NCBI GenBank assembly: GCA_003508835.1
Contig: PUFA01000223.1
Location: forward strand, 1,488,001-1,552,000
Direction of reading: 5' to 3'
DNA length: 64,000 nt
Source of the DNA: Eonycteris spelaea
Lineage: Eukaryota; Chordata; Mammalia; Chiroptera; Pteropodidae
Below are positions 22,841 through 35,689 of the stretch, in pieces. The position numbers and the translations under genes were made by a program. How positions within the stretch are numbered: position 1 is the first letter of the stretch; each line of letters opens with the position of its first letter. The notes below the pieces were generated by a model that was given only the letters and a program-made list of their open reading frames with translations, ran no database searches and was not told the DNA's origin.

Positions 22841-25800
22841 CAGAGCCACCCCGTGGTGACCTGACTCGGTTACCCAGGGACTGGCCACACAGCACTCCCC
22901 TGGGCAGGGCAGGGCAGGGCCGGAAGCCCGCCGACCCCGGTGGGGGGCGGGGGAGACTTCTGGGACAGCTCATACTTGATCTAAAAAATCAAGCGAGACG
23001 TCCATCCTGCTGCCTCACGCAGCCACATTACCGTGCGTGCTGACTGCACGGCACCTTGCATAACTGTCCAGCGCGCTGACTCCACTCCCCTCCAGCGGTC
23101 TCCGGTTCCCAGGAGGGCACACCCACTTCCTGTGGCTGCAGCCCAGGGGCGCAGGTGGAGGCGGCCGCCGCCAGCTTCCTGGCACCCCAGACCCACCTGC
23201 GCTGCGGTGTCCCCAACGTCCTGCCAACTGGGCGTTCTTCCGGCGAAGGGCACAGCCGCGGAGCAGACGCTCACAGTTCACACCTCAGCTCTGAGGTCTG
23301 ACAGTTTGCGAGCAAACCTGCCCGTGTGCGAGTTAGGCCTCCAGAAGCAGGATGCGGGGCTGGTGGCTGACAGATGAGCCCCGGGGAGAGACCTGTGGGG
23401 CGCGGGCGGGGCCAGGGCAAGACCCGGTTTCCTAACCACGCAGCCCGAGCAGGCGCCCCGGCACCCAGCTTCTTGGAGAATCACAGAGAAACCCACGGCC
23501 AGCGCACGGGCCTCCGCGAAGCAACAAAGCAAGTTCGTTTCCCACGCCCACCACACGGGCAGTGTTCCTGACAGTTGGTTACAGCGGGCTCCTCCCTCCC
23601 CACGCACTGGCACCGCCAGGCCACCCTCTGCACAGCTCACACGTCAGCCACAGCCCCCGGCCCTGACCGGCAGAGCAGAGCAGGGGCAGGGGCGACCCCC
23701 GAGGCTGGGAAACCGACAGAAGCAGCCATGCAGTGGGAATAAGAATGCCTGGCCTGGCCCCCCGTGTGCGAGGTGTGGAACCCCTGCTGGGAGAGGAACC
23801 CCCTCGTCAGCACTGACAAACACTCTGCCCAGGCCTCAGGGGGCGACCCTGAGCCTCCGCCCCCTTATTCGAGCCTCCCACCCTGGTTCCCATCACAGGG
23901 CTAGGGCAATGGCCATGCTCCCGGCACACAGTCAGCAGGGGAGGGTGGCTGCTCTACACGCCGCGCGTGAAGCAAGGACAGGGGGCCCTGGCTGGGAGCT
24001 CCACACAGCCCTCCGCGGTCAGTGGTGGAAGGCAGGGTGGACGGTGGGAATGGGGACGACAGATGCTACCTGATTCTTGAGCCTCAACCCTAAGCGCTGA
24101 GGAGGAGCCCTGCCATGCCACGTGGCAGCACAGCTCAGCAGCAGGCCCGCACCTCGGGGGCAGTGAAGGACACACCCCCTGCAGCCCCCACTTCTCTGGA
24201 GGCCACCTCCAGGGACTGAAGGGCAGCCTGACACAGCAAGACTCAGAGACCCAGCTCTGGCCCCCTGACCTTACTACAAGCCCTGGAGAAGAGAGGACCA
24301 CGGCCAGGGGAAGGGGCCAGGGTCAGAAACCCCAAGGTGGATCAAAAGGAAGCCGCCCTGCCACCCGAGGAGGTGCCCAGAGTCTTCTGTGGCTGCCCTG
24401 GACGCCCCTGCTGCAGGCGTAAAGGCCCCAGGTCAGAGAGCCCAGCACACACACCGACACGGTCACGTGGCCAGAGGATGGTGGCGACGGATCTGGGCAA
24501 GGGCAGCTGCACCAAGTCCCGGAGACCCCGTGGGTGAGACGAAAGGGGCCAAGTTTATTCTGGACAACGGAGGCTGGATCACATGGGCAGAGCGCTAGGC
24601 ATACACACAGAAAGTCAGAGCAGGCCCTGAGGGGACGAAGACCGAGCAGACCGACCAGGTGCAGTCCTGACCGATTCCATGGGGGTCAAGGCCACCGGCG
24701 CCCAGCTCCAACGCTGTGAGAACAGGAGTCGCAGGGTCCTCACCACCAGTAAGAGTGAAGACCGAAGACAGGAGGGGTCACCACCACCAGGCGAGAGCCC
24801 AGGCCACTGCAGGAACCACGTGACCTGGGCCCATGCCCCTTCCTCAAGGTCTTGCAGGCTGGGGGGCTGCTGTGCAAGAAGGGGGCACCCTCCCCTGGAG
24901 AGGCTCAGGAGAGGAACACTGCCCTAGGAAGCTGGAATGGGTGCCTGGGGCCGGGGGCGACTCCAGCTGATGGCCAGGCGGCTCCCCAGGGTACTCGGGC
25001 CTGTCTGCCCACTGGCACCTCATGGCACTGAGTCGGGCAGAACCAGCGCCCTAATTGGACCTGCAGGCACAGCAGCTTCAGGGCCACTGCCGGGTCTTCA
25101 CCAGAAACCCCAGGGTACAGGAGAGACCGGCCCACGGTGCGCCCGTCTGCGCCCCTCATGCGGAGCTGCCGTCCCACCGCCCAGAGCACGCGGCCGCCGT
25201 CCCGGGAAAGCCAAGCTCATGAGCGTCAAAACACGGAAGGACATGGGCTTAGCAACGAGGAACTGGGCAAGGCTGCCCTCCGCAGAGGGGCCTCGCCACC
25301 CCACAGTCACCAGACGGCCCGTCCCAGGGCCCCGCCGGCCCCTCTCGGTGCTGGGCGAGCAGGTGGAGGGAATCACGAGGAGCCGGGGTTCCGTGCCATG
25401 CCCGCACCGCCGCGTGTGTACGTGCATGCGTGCCTGTCATGTGTGCGGGGGTGGGGGCACTCGCCAGGGCTGTGCGTCCAGAACTTAACAGGGCTGACGA
25501 AGAGAGGGAGGAGGGCTCTGCAACAAGTGGCCTGGATGAGGTCACTGTCCACAGGCACCAGCGGCTGCAGGCAGGGCAGCCCCCAGGGGCTACAAGGCCA
25601 CCAGGCCAAAAGGCCACCTCCAGCCTCAGAACTGCCGTTCAGGCCGCTGGTTCCCCACTCTGTCCAGCTGTGCCAGGCAAGGGCCACGAGGCTGGCCACC
25701 ACCGCCGCCAACATGGTGCCAGGGGAGCCCCCCCTCCACCTGGCCGAAAGGCCCCTTACACCTCCCGGAGGAGGAACTCCTCGGGGGTCTGAGGTTCTCT

Positions 25801-28800
25801 GCCTGCCCCTCTGCCTGGGACACCCTCCACAGCCGGGCATGTGACGGGGCCCAGCGCCATCAGAGGAATGGCCGCCGCCCCTCTTCCTGCACGTACCTGG
25901 GCCCCCAGCGGTCGGGGACGTCGCCCTGAATCCACACCACAGCCCGGCCAGGTCAGCGGCACGCGGCTCTGACGGTGCCCAGGAGGAAACGGCAGCCTGG
26001 CGAGGTGTGGTACACGCCGCACCGCAGCCGGTACGCGGCTGCGCCAGGACACCCAGCCAGGCCACCTCTCATCACGTCCGACCCGGAAACGCACCCCGGA
26101 AATGCAGCCCAGAAGGAGCCCCGCACGTCCCGCTGGGGGCAGACAGCGGCAGCGCGCATTCCGGCCGGCGTGGGAGAGAGAAAGGCAGCGGCTCGGAGCC
26201 CAGTCCCCACCACAAAGCCACCTGCTCCGGCTCTGGGCGTCAGCATCAACGGTCAGCTGGCAGGCAGTGAGAGGAAGGGTGCCCAGCCACAGAGGTGCAT
26301 GGGCACCCACACCTCACAGGTAACGACGGTGCAGAGCCTGGCATTAAATAACTAGCACAGGGCAGGGCGCCCCTGGGCCGGGTCCCTCCCCACAGGTGCA
26401 GGCACCTAAGCCAGGGCGACAGCGCTTCTTCACCTCACACCCCGGGGCAGGTCGAGGAGCTGGGCCGCCAGCTTCCTCGTGTCATCTCCTCTCACCCCCC
26501 TGGACCCTGTACGACCCTCCCCAGCACAAGCTGCGCGTGAGCAGAAACCGCAGATGAGAAGCCGGGGAAGCCACAAGGCTGACCACCGACACGCGAGGGC
26601 TGTGAGGCCCGGCCACCTGATCCCAAAGCACTTCCCTTCCAACGCGCCCCACCTGCAGGGGCGGCTGTGACCACTAGGGTGTCCAGGGAGGCCTGGGCTT
26701 GCACTCTGCTTCTCAAGAGGCCCTTGGCGTTTGCTCCCTCCCAAGGGTCAGGGCGGGAGCCAACGGGGTTCAGCTGCCGGAGCACCCTCAGACACCTGCC
26801 CGGTCCTCTTTGGGTGCCTGAGGCGCAGCCGTGGGGGCCATGGGAATGGTCCCTGGGGAGGGCCCACAGGTGTCTAGAGGCCCAGCCCCCAGCCACCTCG
26901 TGGCTCCACCATCCGTCCCCACTCCAAGGGCCCAGGCATCAGCTGGACAGCCGCAGAGGGAGAGAAGGAGGCGTCTCCCTGACCTCTGCGCACTATGCCA
27001 ACTGGCCAGTCCTAGCAAGATGCCCCTGACCTGAAGGGCCAGAGTATGCCCAGGAAGGACACCAAGGGAGGCCAGCATGCCCAGTGTTCACTGCCACAGA
27101 GGTCCTGGTCAAGGCCTGACTCCCAGCCCTTGCAGGGACCCTGTCTGCCTCCGTGAATGAGACCACCCTCTATCTACCTCCACCACAGGCTGTTACGGGG
27201 TCCAGCGACGAAGCTGGACGCGTTGGGCACGGCCTCGTGCACAGCGGGCCCCAGGAAAGGCATCTGGAGCTGCTGCCAGGCTGCTGAGAGCGAGGAGCTC
27301 TGAAGGGCGCCGTCCGCGGGCTCCCTCCTGGGCCTCACCCTCTCCCCCCTCCCACACCGCAGGGGTTCCCACACGTGGAAGCCAACTCCCAACCAGCTTC
27401 AGGAAGAGGCCCAGCCACTCCACGCATCCGTACCGTACCCCCGAATAGTGACAGTTCAGAGGTGGACAAGTACCTAAGTCAAACGAAGCAGAGTGAACCC
27501 AAGGCATCTGTTGGAACAAAGATGCCCTTTTCTGGTGGCATGAACCAGTGGACGTGCAGGGCTCAGAGCGGCTGGCAGGACCCTCATGGGACTGGGAAGC
27601 TGGCTCTCCGGAGACGAGAAAGGAACGTGCCTGTCTGATGACGTCGCGGAGGAGCTGGATCAAGCCCTTCCTGAACTCCGCCCCGCCAGGAAGCGAGTGG
27701 ACCAGCCCCGCAGCACAGTGCTGGGCCTGCCTGCAGAAACCCCCTCCAATGGGGAGCCCCCAGAAAAGCCGTGCTGCTCAGTACTGAGAACCACTCACAA
27801 AGGTTCCCTTCAAGGGTCTTTCCCATAATCTCAGGGGGCATACTGTGGTCCCTGCCTACACACTCCTCCACTCACCAGAAGCCACCTGGTCCCACCACAC
27901 GGTCATACCTGTCCCTGTACACACGCCTACAGGGCCACCTGTGGAGGGCCGTGCCCACGGGGCACCAGAAACACACATCCTCTCCTATCTCTAGGTCCCT
28001 CGCCACCCTCCCTAAGGAATGCTGCCCCTCCACCCTGCCACCAGGAGCAAGCCCCGTGCCTGCAGCCACTCCACCAGAACCCGGGCACCTGGGCCATGCC
28101 AGTTGCCTCAAGCCACTGCTGCCACCGGAAGCAGCCTCCTCAAGGTGGCAGTGGGGGTGAATGCGAGGTCCTTAAGGCTCCAGGCTGGTGTGTGATAAAA
28201 GACAGTGACGAGAAGAAAAAATGGCAGGGAAACCTACAAGCAGCTTTGTAAGACGTGGCCCGTGTCCGGGGACAGCTCCCTCTTCCAGAACACCAGGAGG
28301 TGCTAGCGAAGACCCGACAGTAACTGGCCATCACTCCAGTGATGCATCACCCTGGGGGCCGAGGAACTCAGCCCCCCCCCGCCCCCCGGCCTAGGAACGA
28401 GTCACACCATGGCCAAGGCCAGGCGAGGGGACAGCACGACATGGCCAGCCTGGCCGGGCACCGCTGAGCTTCCAAGAACATATCTCCATAAACAGTGCCT
28501 GCGAGGACAGAGACGGACAACTCGCGCGAGATCTAACTGTGGTCCTTAGGGGGAGCCGCCCTGCTGGGACCTCAGCAGGGAGCCGCAGGCAGAGATGCCC
28601 CGAGCCTGCACAGGTGCCTCAGGGAATCAGCGCCCCAGCCACCCAGCACTGCACCCCCCCACCCCCGCATACGACATCCCATGGAAGGAGATCTGCCCGG
28701 AGAGTAGGGAAGCACCGAGCGGCGGGGAGAGGCTCGCTTCCCCAGCACCCCCTTTCAGCCTCACCTGGAGTCCCGAGGATGAGAAGCCCACCTCCCACCC

Positions 28801-28832
28801 TAGACAGGATATTCCACTCGCAGAAACGAGGT
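22841..28832. other. Long unassigned GC-rich stretch
   Basis: About 6 kb with no recognised exon, RNA gene or clear repeat. A short segment at 23880-23940 is weakly L2-like. Open frames are GC-rich shadows on both strands. Confidence 0.4.
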
Positions 28833-28834
28833 GA

Positions 28835-28917
28835 CACCAGCCCAGGCAACAAGGTCAGACGGTGAAGCTGGGATCTCACCCCGGGTCTGACTCAACACCC
28901 ACATCCTGTCCAGGGCA
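28835..28917 (+). repeat. MIR fragment
   Basis: 'caacaaggtcagacggtgaa', 'gctgggatctcaccccggg' and 'tctgactcaacacccacatc' follow the MIR core ('aaggtcacacagc ... gctgggattcgaacccaggtctgtctgac'). Ancient tRNA-derived SINE, diverged. Confidence 0.75.
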
Positions 28918-30710
28918 CCCAGAGCCAGGCTGCGAGCAAGCAGCCTGCGTCCGGGAGTTCTGCGGGACCCTAAGGGCAAACCCGCACCGCGAGAAGGACC
29001 TGGCACGAGCGCAAGCCGCACCCTTCGCCCTGCGCCCTTCGCCCTGCGCCGATCAAAGCCGCCCAGGAGCCACGAGCGGAGGCCAGCGTCCCAAGCGACA
29101 GCACGGCCCCGCTGCGGGCCCCCCTGGCCTTTCAGCTCCGCGGCTTAATTAGAAGAATTCTGAAAATAATAGCTTCCCCGAAACGTAGCCCACACTTGGA
29201 GGAATGCTACCCATTCTGACGTAGAAAGACATTCTTCTTCGAGAGACGAGTTGGGATGCACGTCACAGTTTGTTAACTCCATGTCCCATCAGCCCCAGGA
29301 GGTGACCCGGATGCTCCACCACTGGAGGCAGAGGCCACTTCAGCTGCCCAGAGGTGGGCCACCCAGCCCGCGCTCCCTCAGGGACTTTAAGTAGGAACGC
29401 AGAGTGGCAGGTGGACTGCCGCCCACGCTGACCACCGGGGAATGGGCTCAGGCTGCCACTAACCTGGCCGGACAGTGAAAGGGAAAGGAAAACGACCCGC
29501 TCCGGAGAAGAGCGCGCCGGCGCATAAGTGCCCAGTGCGCATGTGCACAGCGAGCTGCGCTGGGACCCAGCCCTTCCGCCCCCCCAGGGTTCCCAAGGGT
29601 GGGGGCCGGAGGTCCCGTGAGGCCTGTCACAAGCAGACCCCTACGAATGTTCCAGCAGAGCAGGTTCAGGCTCCTGTGGTGCCTCCGCCCGGGTCTGTAT
29701 GACTCTCTAGCCCACAAGGCCGAGGGCCCCGGGGCGGTTCTGCTCCGAACACCCGCAGTCACCCACGTGCCCTGGCTGGTGTCCATAGTCCCGAACGGGG
29801 GTGGGGACTGAGCTCGTCACAGTGCTCTCACCCGTCACCCTGGCGGCGCCCGAATGCCACTTCTGAGGGGAGAGTTTCGGGCACCCACCTGGCGGAGCCC
29901 ACGCCCTCCGCTGACCTGCCGGCGCCCATCGTCTGACCTGCTGGCCCGCGAGGTGCTGCTCTCTGCGTGATACGAAGACACAGCGCCTGCCGGCAGAGAA
30001 AGCCCTGCGGGGCTCGGAATCAGTGTCTGACCCCAGTGTATAAAAACCACCACTGATGAGAGGCTGGCTCGGTCCCTCCCAGACGCCCTCTGTACTGACT
30101 CCCGCGGAGCTCCGGGCCTGACGGCTCCTCTGGGGGACCTGGGACCCTCGAACAGGGCTCTCGGCAACACGGGCTGAAGGAGAACAGCCGCCTGGCTTCC
30201 GGACCAGTCCCAGGGCCAGGCAGCCACCCTAGAACCCTCGGTGACAGTGCCACAGCCCAAACACAGGCTCTACAGAGAGCTGGGGGCCTCCTGAGAGTGG
30301 CTGTGCAAACCTGTGTCACTAAATGTATTGCCTCGGGAAGGTCAGACAGGCCAGGTGCACAGCACCGTGCAGGAAACAGGAACAGAAGCTCAGAAACCTC
30401 AGTGAAATGCCAGGAGACTGGGCGCAGGAAGACGCAGAGCTGCGTGGAGACAGCCCCCACCTGCCATCGCAGCATCCACCCATCCAGCTCGCTCTCCCCC
30501 AGCACTCCAAGCCGGAGGCCTCAGGGCCGGGCCACCATCTGGCCACAAGGCCTGTCCACCCTGCTGTGACCCCACCTCTAGCTCTAGCTGAGAAGGACCA
30601 CACCCTGCCCCCAGCCCTGCTGCTCCCTCCCCTCATCTGGGCCTCCCCACCACTGCTATCCCTGGGCCCCAGCCCCGGCCTGATGCGCCCGTGTTTCCTC
30701 TCCCTCCACG
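28918..30710. other. Unassigned GC-rich DNA
   Basis: No gene recognised. A 'gtataaaaac' TATA-like word at about 30038 lacks other promoter context. Confidence 0.35.
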
Positions 30711-30714
30711 TCCC

Positions 30715-30870
30715 ACAACATCTGAGCTCACTGCGGGCAGAGGCTGGGTCTTCCCGATGGAGACTGGGCTCTCCGGCCTGCCTCTGCACCACTCACCGAG
30801 TTCCCCAGGGCGAGGGCACCTGGTCAGCTCCGTCCCCTCACTGCTTGGGCTGTGTGCAGGCTTAAGATTT
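30715..30870 (+). repeat. Possible L2 remnant
   Basis: 'ctgagctcactgcgggcag', 'aggctgggtcttcc' and the text after resemble the L2 3' block ('gtgagctcctcgagggcagg'). Weak match. Confidence 0.35.
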
Positions 30871-31119
30871 GCAAAGTAAAACTGCCCAGTCAGAAACTGT
30901 AGGACCCACACTCCCAAACACCACCGACACTCACTCCCCCACCAAGGGGGCGGGGGGGGGGTCGCAAAACTTCTCTTCTGAAGTCTGAAAAGGCCCGCTC
31001 CAGCAAACGCTCCAGCTCCAGCAAACGGGGCACTGCAGGAACCGGACGCCGCCTCCCAAGGGAGCGCAAGGCGCGACTCCATCGCCATCTGAACAGCACC
31101 CCACTTGGAAGGCGGCTCA

Positions 31120-31560
31120 GGCTTTCAGGCCATGAGAACTGATTTATTGTTTCAAGCGCAAACATCAATCCACCAAAAGCACTTGACTCACACAGACGGA
31201 ACACTTCATAAACAACAGCAAACTCACACAGCCTGACAGACGCTTTCAAACAGAGCGGACTGCAAAACGCTTACACGCAACCATATTAAGGTATCATATT
31301 AAAATTATGAGGTTAATAAGAAATGATTAAACAATGTCATTAACTCCAATAAGAAACAAACGGGAAATGCCATTAAGAACAGCAGTGGCTGGCCACCTGG
31401 AACACCGGAGCCCGGGTCTCTCTGGCCGCAGACAAGCCGGACGCGCTCACCGGGGCCGCGCACAATGGCCCCACTTGCTGCTTGACAGCTATGTGTTTGA
31501 CGCCCATCTTCCTCTCATTCCTCGCTGATCACAGACTCCACTTCACTTGAATTTATGACA
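31120..31560. promoter_or_regulatory. AT-rich candidate conserved element
   Basis: Block of non-repetitive, CpG-poor sequence rich in TTAAT, ATTAA and TAAT words, most strongly at 31280-31370. It sits between GC-rich segments. Enhancer-like by composition only; no repeat family recognised. Confidence 0.35.
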
Positions 31561-31767
31561 TCTACTTAAAAGCCTGTAACCTCTGAATTCAGGACCAAGA
31601 AGCTCCCAGATTGAGGCAGGAGGAAGTGGGCAATTCCAGGGCGCAGACAGAACCGTGGGGGTGTGGGGAATGGAACCACGGGGATGTGGGGGACCCAAGA
31701 GCTGGTCCCCATCCACAGGGCGCCCCCCCCCCAGGGCCTGCACCGTGCCCTTTCCTTCAGGGCCCAC

Positions 31768-31786
31768 TCATTCATTCATTCATTCA
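31768..31786. repeat. (TCAT)n tetranucleotide repeat
   Basis: Nearly five perfect copies of TCAT, possibly derived from the 'gaatgaatga' end of an L2-like element on the opposite strand. Confidence 0.9.
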
Positions 31787-31984
31787 CCCAGGGAGTGCTG
31801 CCCAGCCAGCCACTGGGCACAGAGCCAGCACGAGGCCCTCAGGGCCCTCAATGTCATGAACCCCAGCTAGTAACAAAGGCCACCCTGGGCCACAATGTCA
31901 CAAAGAGCTATCAAAATTACACAGCTGTATCCTGTCAGGAAGAAGCAGAAAGGAGGGTAGGCTTGTGTTTTGCAGGGGACGGAA

Positions 31985-32120
31985 GGATGGAAGGGTGAGC
32001 ATAGACAGAGGGCTCAAGGAAGACGGAGATGCAGAGAGAGCTTTCCAAGAAACAGGAGGGGCGTGTGCAAAGGCCCTGGGGCTCACTGGGAGCAGGGAAG
32101 CAGAGGGACTAACGCTCAGC
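31985..32120 (+). repeat. Ancient interspersed repeat, family uncertain
   Basis: 'gagagagctttccaagaaac' then 'gtgtgcaaaggccctggggc' matches a common old mammalian repeat I know by its 'gcattccaggcagaggg ... gtgcaaaggccctgagg' core. I do not trust my memory for the family name. Confidence 0.5.
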
Positions 32121-32439
32121 AAACAGGACAAATGCCGTCAGATGACGCGCAGGTAAATAAATCCAGGTCAGCATCAGGCAGGCCTTCCAGGGTCCTGAGA
32201 ACAACAGGAAGTAGAGTACAGACCTGCTTCGGTAGAGACCACTTAGGATATCATTTACAAAACAGACTGTACCAGACACACCCAGACCCAGGAGGCCAGC
32301 TCTCTCTGCTCAAAGCCCACGAGCAAGTCAGAGAAACAAATCCCCTAAATTCTTCTAATGCTAAGTATATTTATCAACTTTCCAAGGACTTGGTTTTTCT
32401 CTTTTATAAATAATGGGATTGAAGAGTATTTTTTTTTCC

Positions 32440-33370
32440 CAATGGAAATATCAGTCTCCTTTTTAAAAGTATTACATGCTTAGAGCAAAACTGTATACAG
32501 TACCATTTTATACAAAAAGACAAAGTCCTTCACAGCCCATTTCCCTGATACCCCAGAGGGCCTCCATTATCACTTTAGAAGACCTAAGTACTTAAAAACA
32601 AAAGTGACCCCTGGAAATTGTTGGGGACCTGCTTCCCTAACCCAGTGTACTCTCCAGGTTGTCACCCTTGCAGACTCTGCGGGACGGACACACCAAAATG
32701 TTTTCGTAAGTATTGCCACAATGCATAGAATAGCTAAACATCTTCGTGCTCGTTCCTAAAAATAAACATTCCGGTAAGGAGAATCGCTGGGGCATGGGAC
32801 GTGACCACTTACAATTTTGACAGAGAAAACTCTTCTGGAGAGTGATTAAGTAATTATGATTATTTGCTCTCCAGAGAATTAATAACAGCCAACCCTTTTA
32901 TTGTGCTTACCATGTGCCAGGCCCTATTTTCTAAGCACTTTCCATATAGTAACTTACTTCAATTTCACAAAAACCATAGAAGATAAAATCATTATCACCG
33001 CCAATGGGTGTCATCAAACTTAACCTCTGCTAACACAATGGGCATACACAGGACCTCCTTTCAGCTGCACTTATCGGTGAAGTGTTTCACAGTTAGCCAC
33101 TGCTTTGCATATTTATATGCATTGCTCGTCTTGCACGTCCTTTTCTCATTTGTTTTTAAAAGCTCTTTACATATTGACTATTAAGCTCATAAGGCAAATG
33201 GTGTATTTTTTGTCTCATTGTCTCTTAACCTTAACTTATGGAGTCTTTTGCTAAAGAGAATTTAATTCCTATACTGCTAAATCTGTTAACATTCTCTCTT
33301 CAAGGTTTCTGGCTTGATGTTGTAATAATAGATTAAATCAGTGGTTTTTTTTCAAAGTTTTGGTTCTTAG
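32440..33370 (-). mobile_element. Ancient L1M (L1ME-type) 3' region, antisense
   Basis: On the plus strand it opens with 'ttttaaaagtattacatgct', an antisense L1M marker. It continues after a MIR insertion with 'aaaagctctttacatattg', 'cattgtctcttaacc' and 'tatggagtcttttgc', in the order seen in antisense L1ME 3' regions. The element is old and fragmented, with no coding frame. Confidence 0.65.
32875..33025 (+). repeat. MIR element
   Basis: 'attgtgcttaccatgtgcc', 'aggccctattttctaagc' and 'ttacttcaatttcacaaaa', then 'gataaaatcattatcaccg', follow the MIR consensus. Lies inside the old antisense L1. Confidence 0.85.
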
Positions 33371-33399
33371 AGAGCTTTCTGCAAATAACATCTTTTAAG

Positions 33400-34805
33400 G
33401 CAATGCCACAGACACACAGGGAAGGCCCGCCCACTCCAGCAACAGGGGTGTGGAGCACCAGGAGTTCTCCACCCCACCCGCCCCAAGGAAGCCGCCAGAG
33501 AAGACCCAGGCACAGATGCGACTACCACTGCCCACCACTGCCCGTGACATGACCCCTTCCAGTCCTAGAAGGCCACACCGGGGCAGAAGACAGCCTGAGG
33601 AAGTTCTGAAACTCGGAGTCAGCTAGGACAGCTCCAAGGACACTGAGCGCAATACTGAGCCCGTAAAGGTATTCCAAACTGTCATGTTCTCAAAAAGGCC
33701 AATGCGCTCCTGTGACTGACGATACTAAACTTCAAGACCGGCACTGGCCTGGGAGCAGAGGCCGGGAAGAGAGGGAATCGGCACTGGGACCTGACGCCCA
33801 TTGTCACCTCTGTCTAGGCCCTCCTCTGCAAACTGGTGCAGGAGGAGCCATAAGGCTGAAAGGGGAGAGACAGGGTACACACGACCTGTGGCCCCAAGGA
33901 GGGCTCATTCACCGTGTGCTGCTGCTCCGTGAGCGAGCGGTGTGCGGGCCCCTCACCAGGAAAGGCAGTCTGGTCTCTGCACTGGCTGATGCAGACGCCA
34001 GCCAAGCCCCCTGCAGTTCTGTGAAGGGTCACAGTGGAGGCGACCTGTGAAGGGCCCTGGACCTTCGCCGCAGGAAGTGAAGTGGTGTGTCAGAAAAGGC
34101 CGCGAGTGACTGCAGATGCCACAGGCCACCTTGCAGCCCTAACGGGCCCCAGCCACTCCTGCTCCTCACTCACATAAGCCTGAGAGGAGAAAACTTGACC
34201 TTAAGAAAAGAACTGACAGATCCTACCTCAGTGGCATGTTTTCCCATAAGACTCGCTATATAAACACACGTCGCTAAGCTTTGCTAAAACGCAGCACCAC
34301 TTTTGACACCAGGCCCCCGTCTGACTTGAGCCAGAAGACGCTGTACCTTCCTCTAAGGTCAAGGCTAACGGCGCCAAGCCCACTGCACTCCACAGCATAT
34401 GCTGACCATCTGACATTGAAACAAAACCCCTCCGAGCCCCACCCCACCCCCACCCAAGACCAAGGTGGGGGCTGCAGCCCGTGGGCAGGGGCTCGCCCTG
34501 CGGCCAGAACACCAGGGACTCGGGCCCAGATCCACTCAGGCTGCAGAGCCAGGCTCGAAATCCAAAGCTTCCACGGAGGCTGGGCCGGCCCGTATCCCCA
34601 GCTGCAACCATGGATTCTGGGCCAGGGACTGAAACCCGGCGGCCGGGCGCGCCGGCCCGCGGCGCTTCCAGCGAGCAGCAGCTGTCCCCCGCCCCACGTG
34701 TCGCGCTCCCCACGCCAGGCATTCATCTACCGCTCAGGGAGGCTTCCGGGCGATGACAGGCCGGCCGTTTGCCAATAGGGAACGGTATGGACGAACCGCT
34801 ACAGG
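33400..34805. other. Unassigned noncoding DNA
   Basis: GC-moderate sequence with no recognised exon or repeat. A C-rich run near 34440 and a GC-rich patch at 34620-34700 are the only notable features. Confidence 0.4.
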
Positions 34806-35010
34806 AGTGATGAAATGTTTCTCCTGCTCTGGCAATTAAGCACGGCACAAAGTCCCCTCTCCTCTGGTGCCACCCCCAACATCAAAGGAGGAGAATTCAA
34901 AGCCGTTCATGCTGCACTGAAACCTCACAATGAAGCTGGAAAATGGAAGTCGATTACTGGGCATAAATATGCAGTAGTTAAAAGGAAAGAGTTATAACGA
35001 AATTAAACTG
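34806..35010. promoter_or_regulatory. Candidate conserved element
   Basis: CpG-poor, non-repetitive block with 'ggcaattaagcac' and 'ggcataaatatgcagtag'. By composition it resembles conserved noncoding DNA. The 60-residue open frame here has no recognised family. Confidence 0.3.
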
Positions 35011-35685
35011 CAACCCCACAATGTGTGGAAACTTCCAGAACTAGAGTCCTCCTGGTAAACATCGAGAGGGCCGTCCTTACAGAGCAGGTTCTGAGCACCA
35101 AAAGTCAAAACCTGCCGCTCCAGCTGCACATGGCCACGGTGCCCTGTTTTGTCGACCTTGCTACAGTAACGGCCCCCAAGGCCTGCGAGAACATTTGGAG
35201 ATTTTTATTTTGCACGGCTGTGAAGCTGCTGACCACATAACATTCTCTCTGGCTCAGGGCTGCTTAGGCCACATCTGTCCTTGGTCCCTAGGCCTTCTAA
35301 AGCCACAAGGAGCCCACAGTCATCCACCCCCCTCACACCCCCAGCCCCAGAGAGCCCCTGGGACACTCATGCTGCTGGCCACCGTTGCAGGGGAAAGAAC
35401 AAGCCCTAAAGAGGCCGTGTTACATCTGTCTGCCGCATACACCCTGCTGCTTTTCGGGCAGATTACTGCTCTCTTTAGGAAGGTATTTGATCTTTTAAAT
35501 AAAAGCCCAGAACACAGAAAGCTGTAGAAGTCTTACAATGTGTCAGGGTGTGTGTTTTTAAGGCAGGAAAATACTTCCCTCCCACACAAATGTGAGTTCT
35601 GGGGAAAGATGCCACGGATCCAAGTGAGTAGAATATCTGGGAAAGCTTGATCAGTTTTAAAAATAGATAATTGAACACAGATTTA
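35011..35685. other. Unassigned DNA
   Basis: No recognised gene or transposon. A short AT-rich stretch near 35480-35530 is not assignable. Confidence 0.35.
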
Positions 35686-35689
35686 AAGT

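Noticed and set aside
30035..30050. TATA-like word 'gtataaaaac'
   Set aside because: No CpG, initiator or downstream exon context. Expected by chance in 64 kb.
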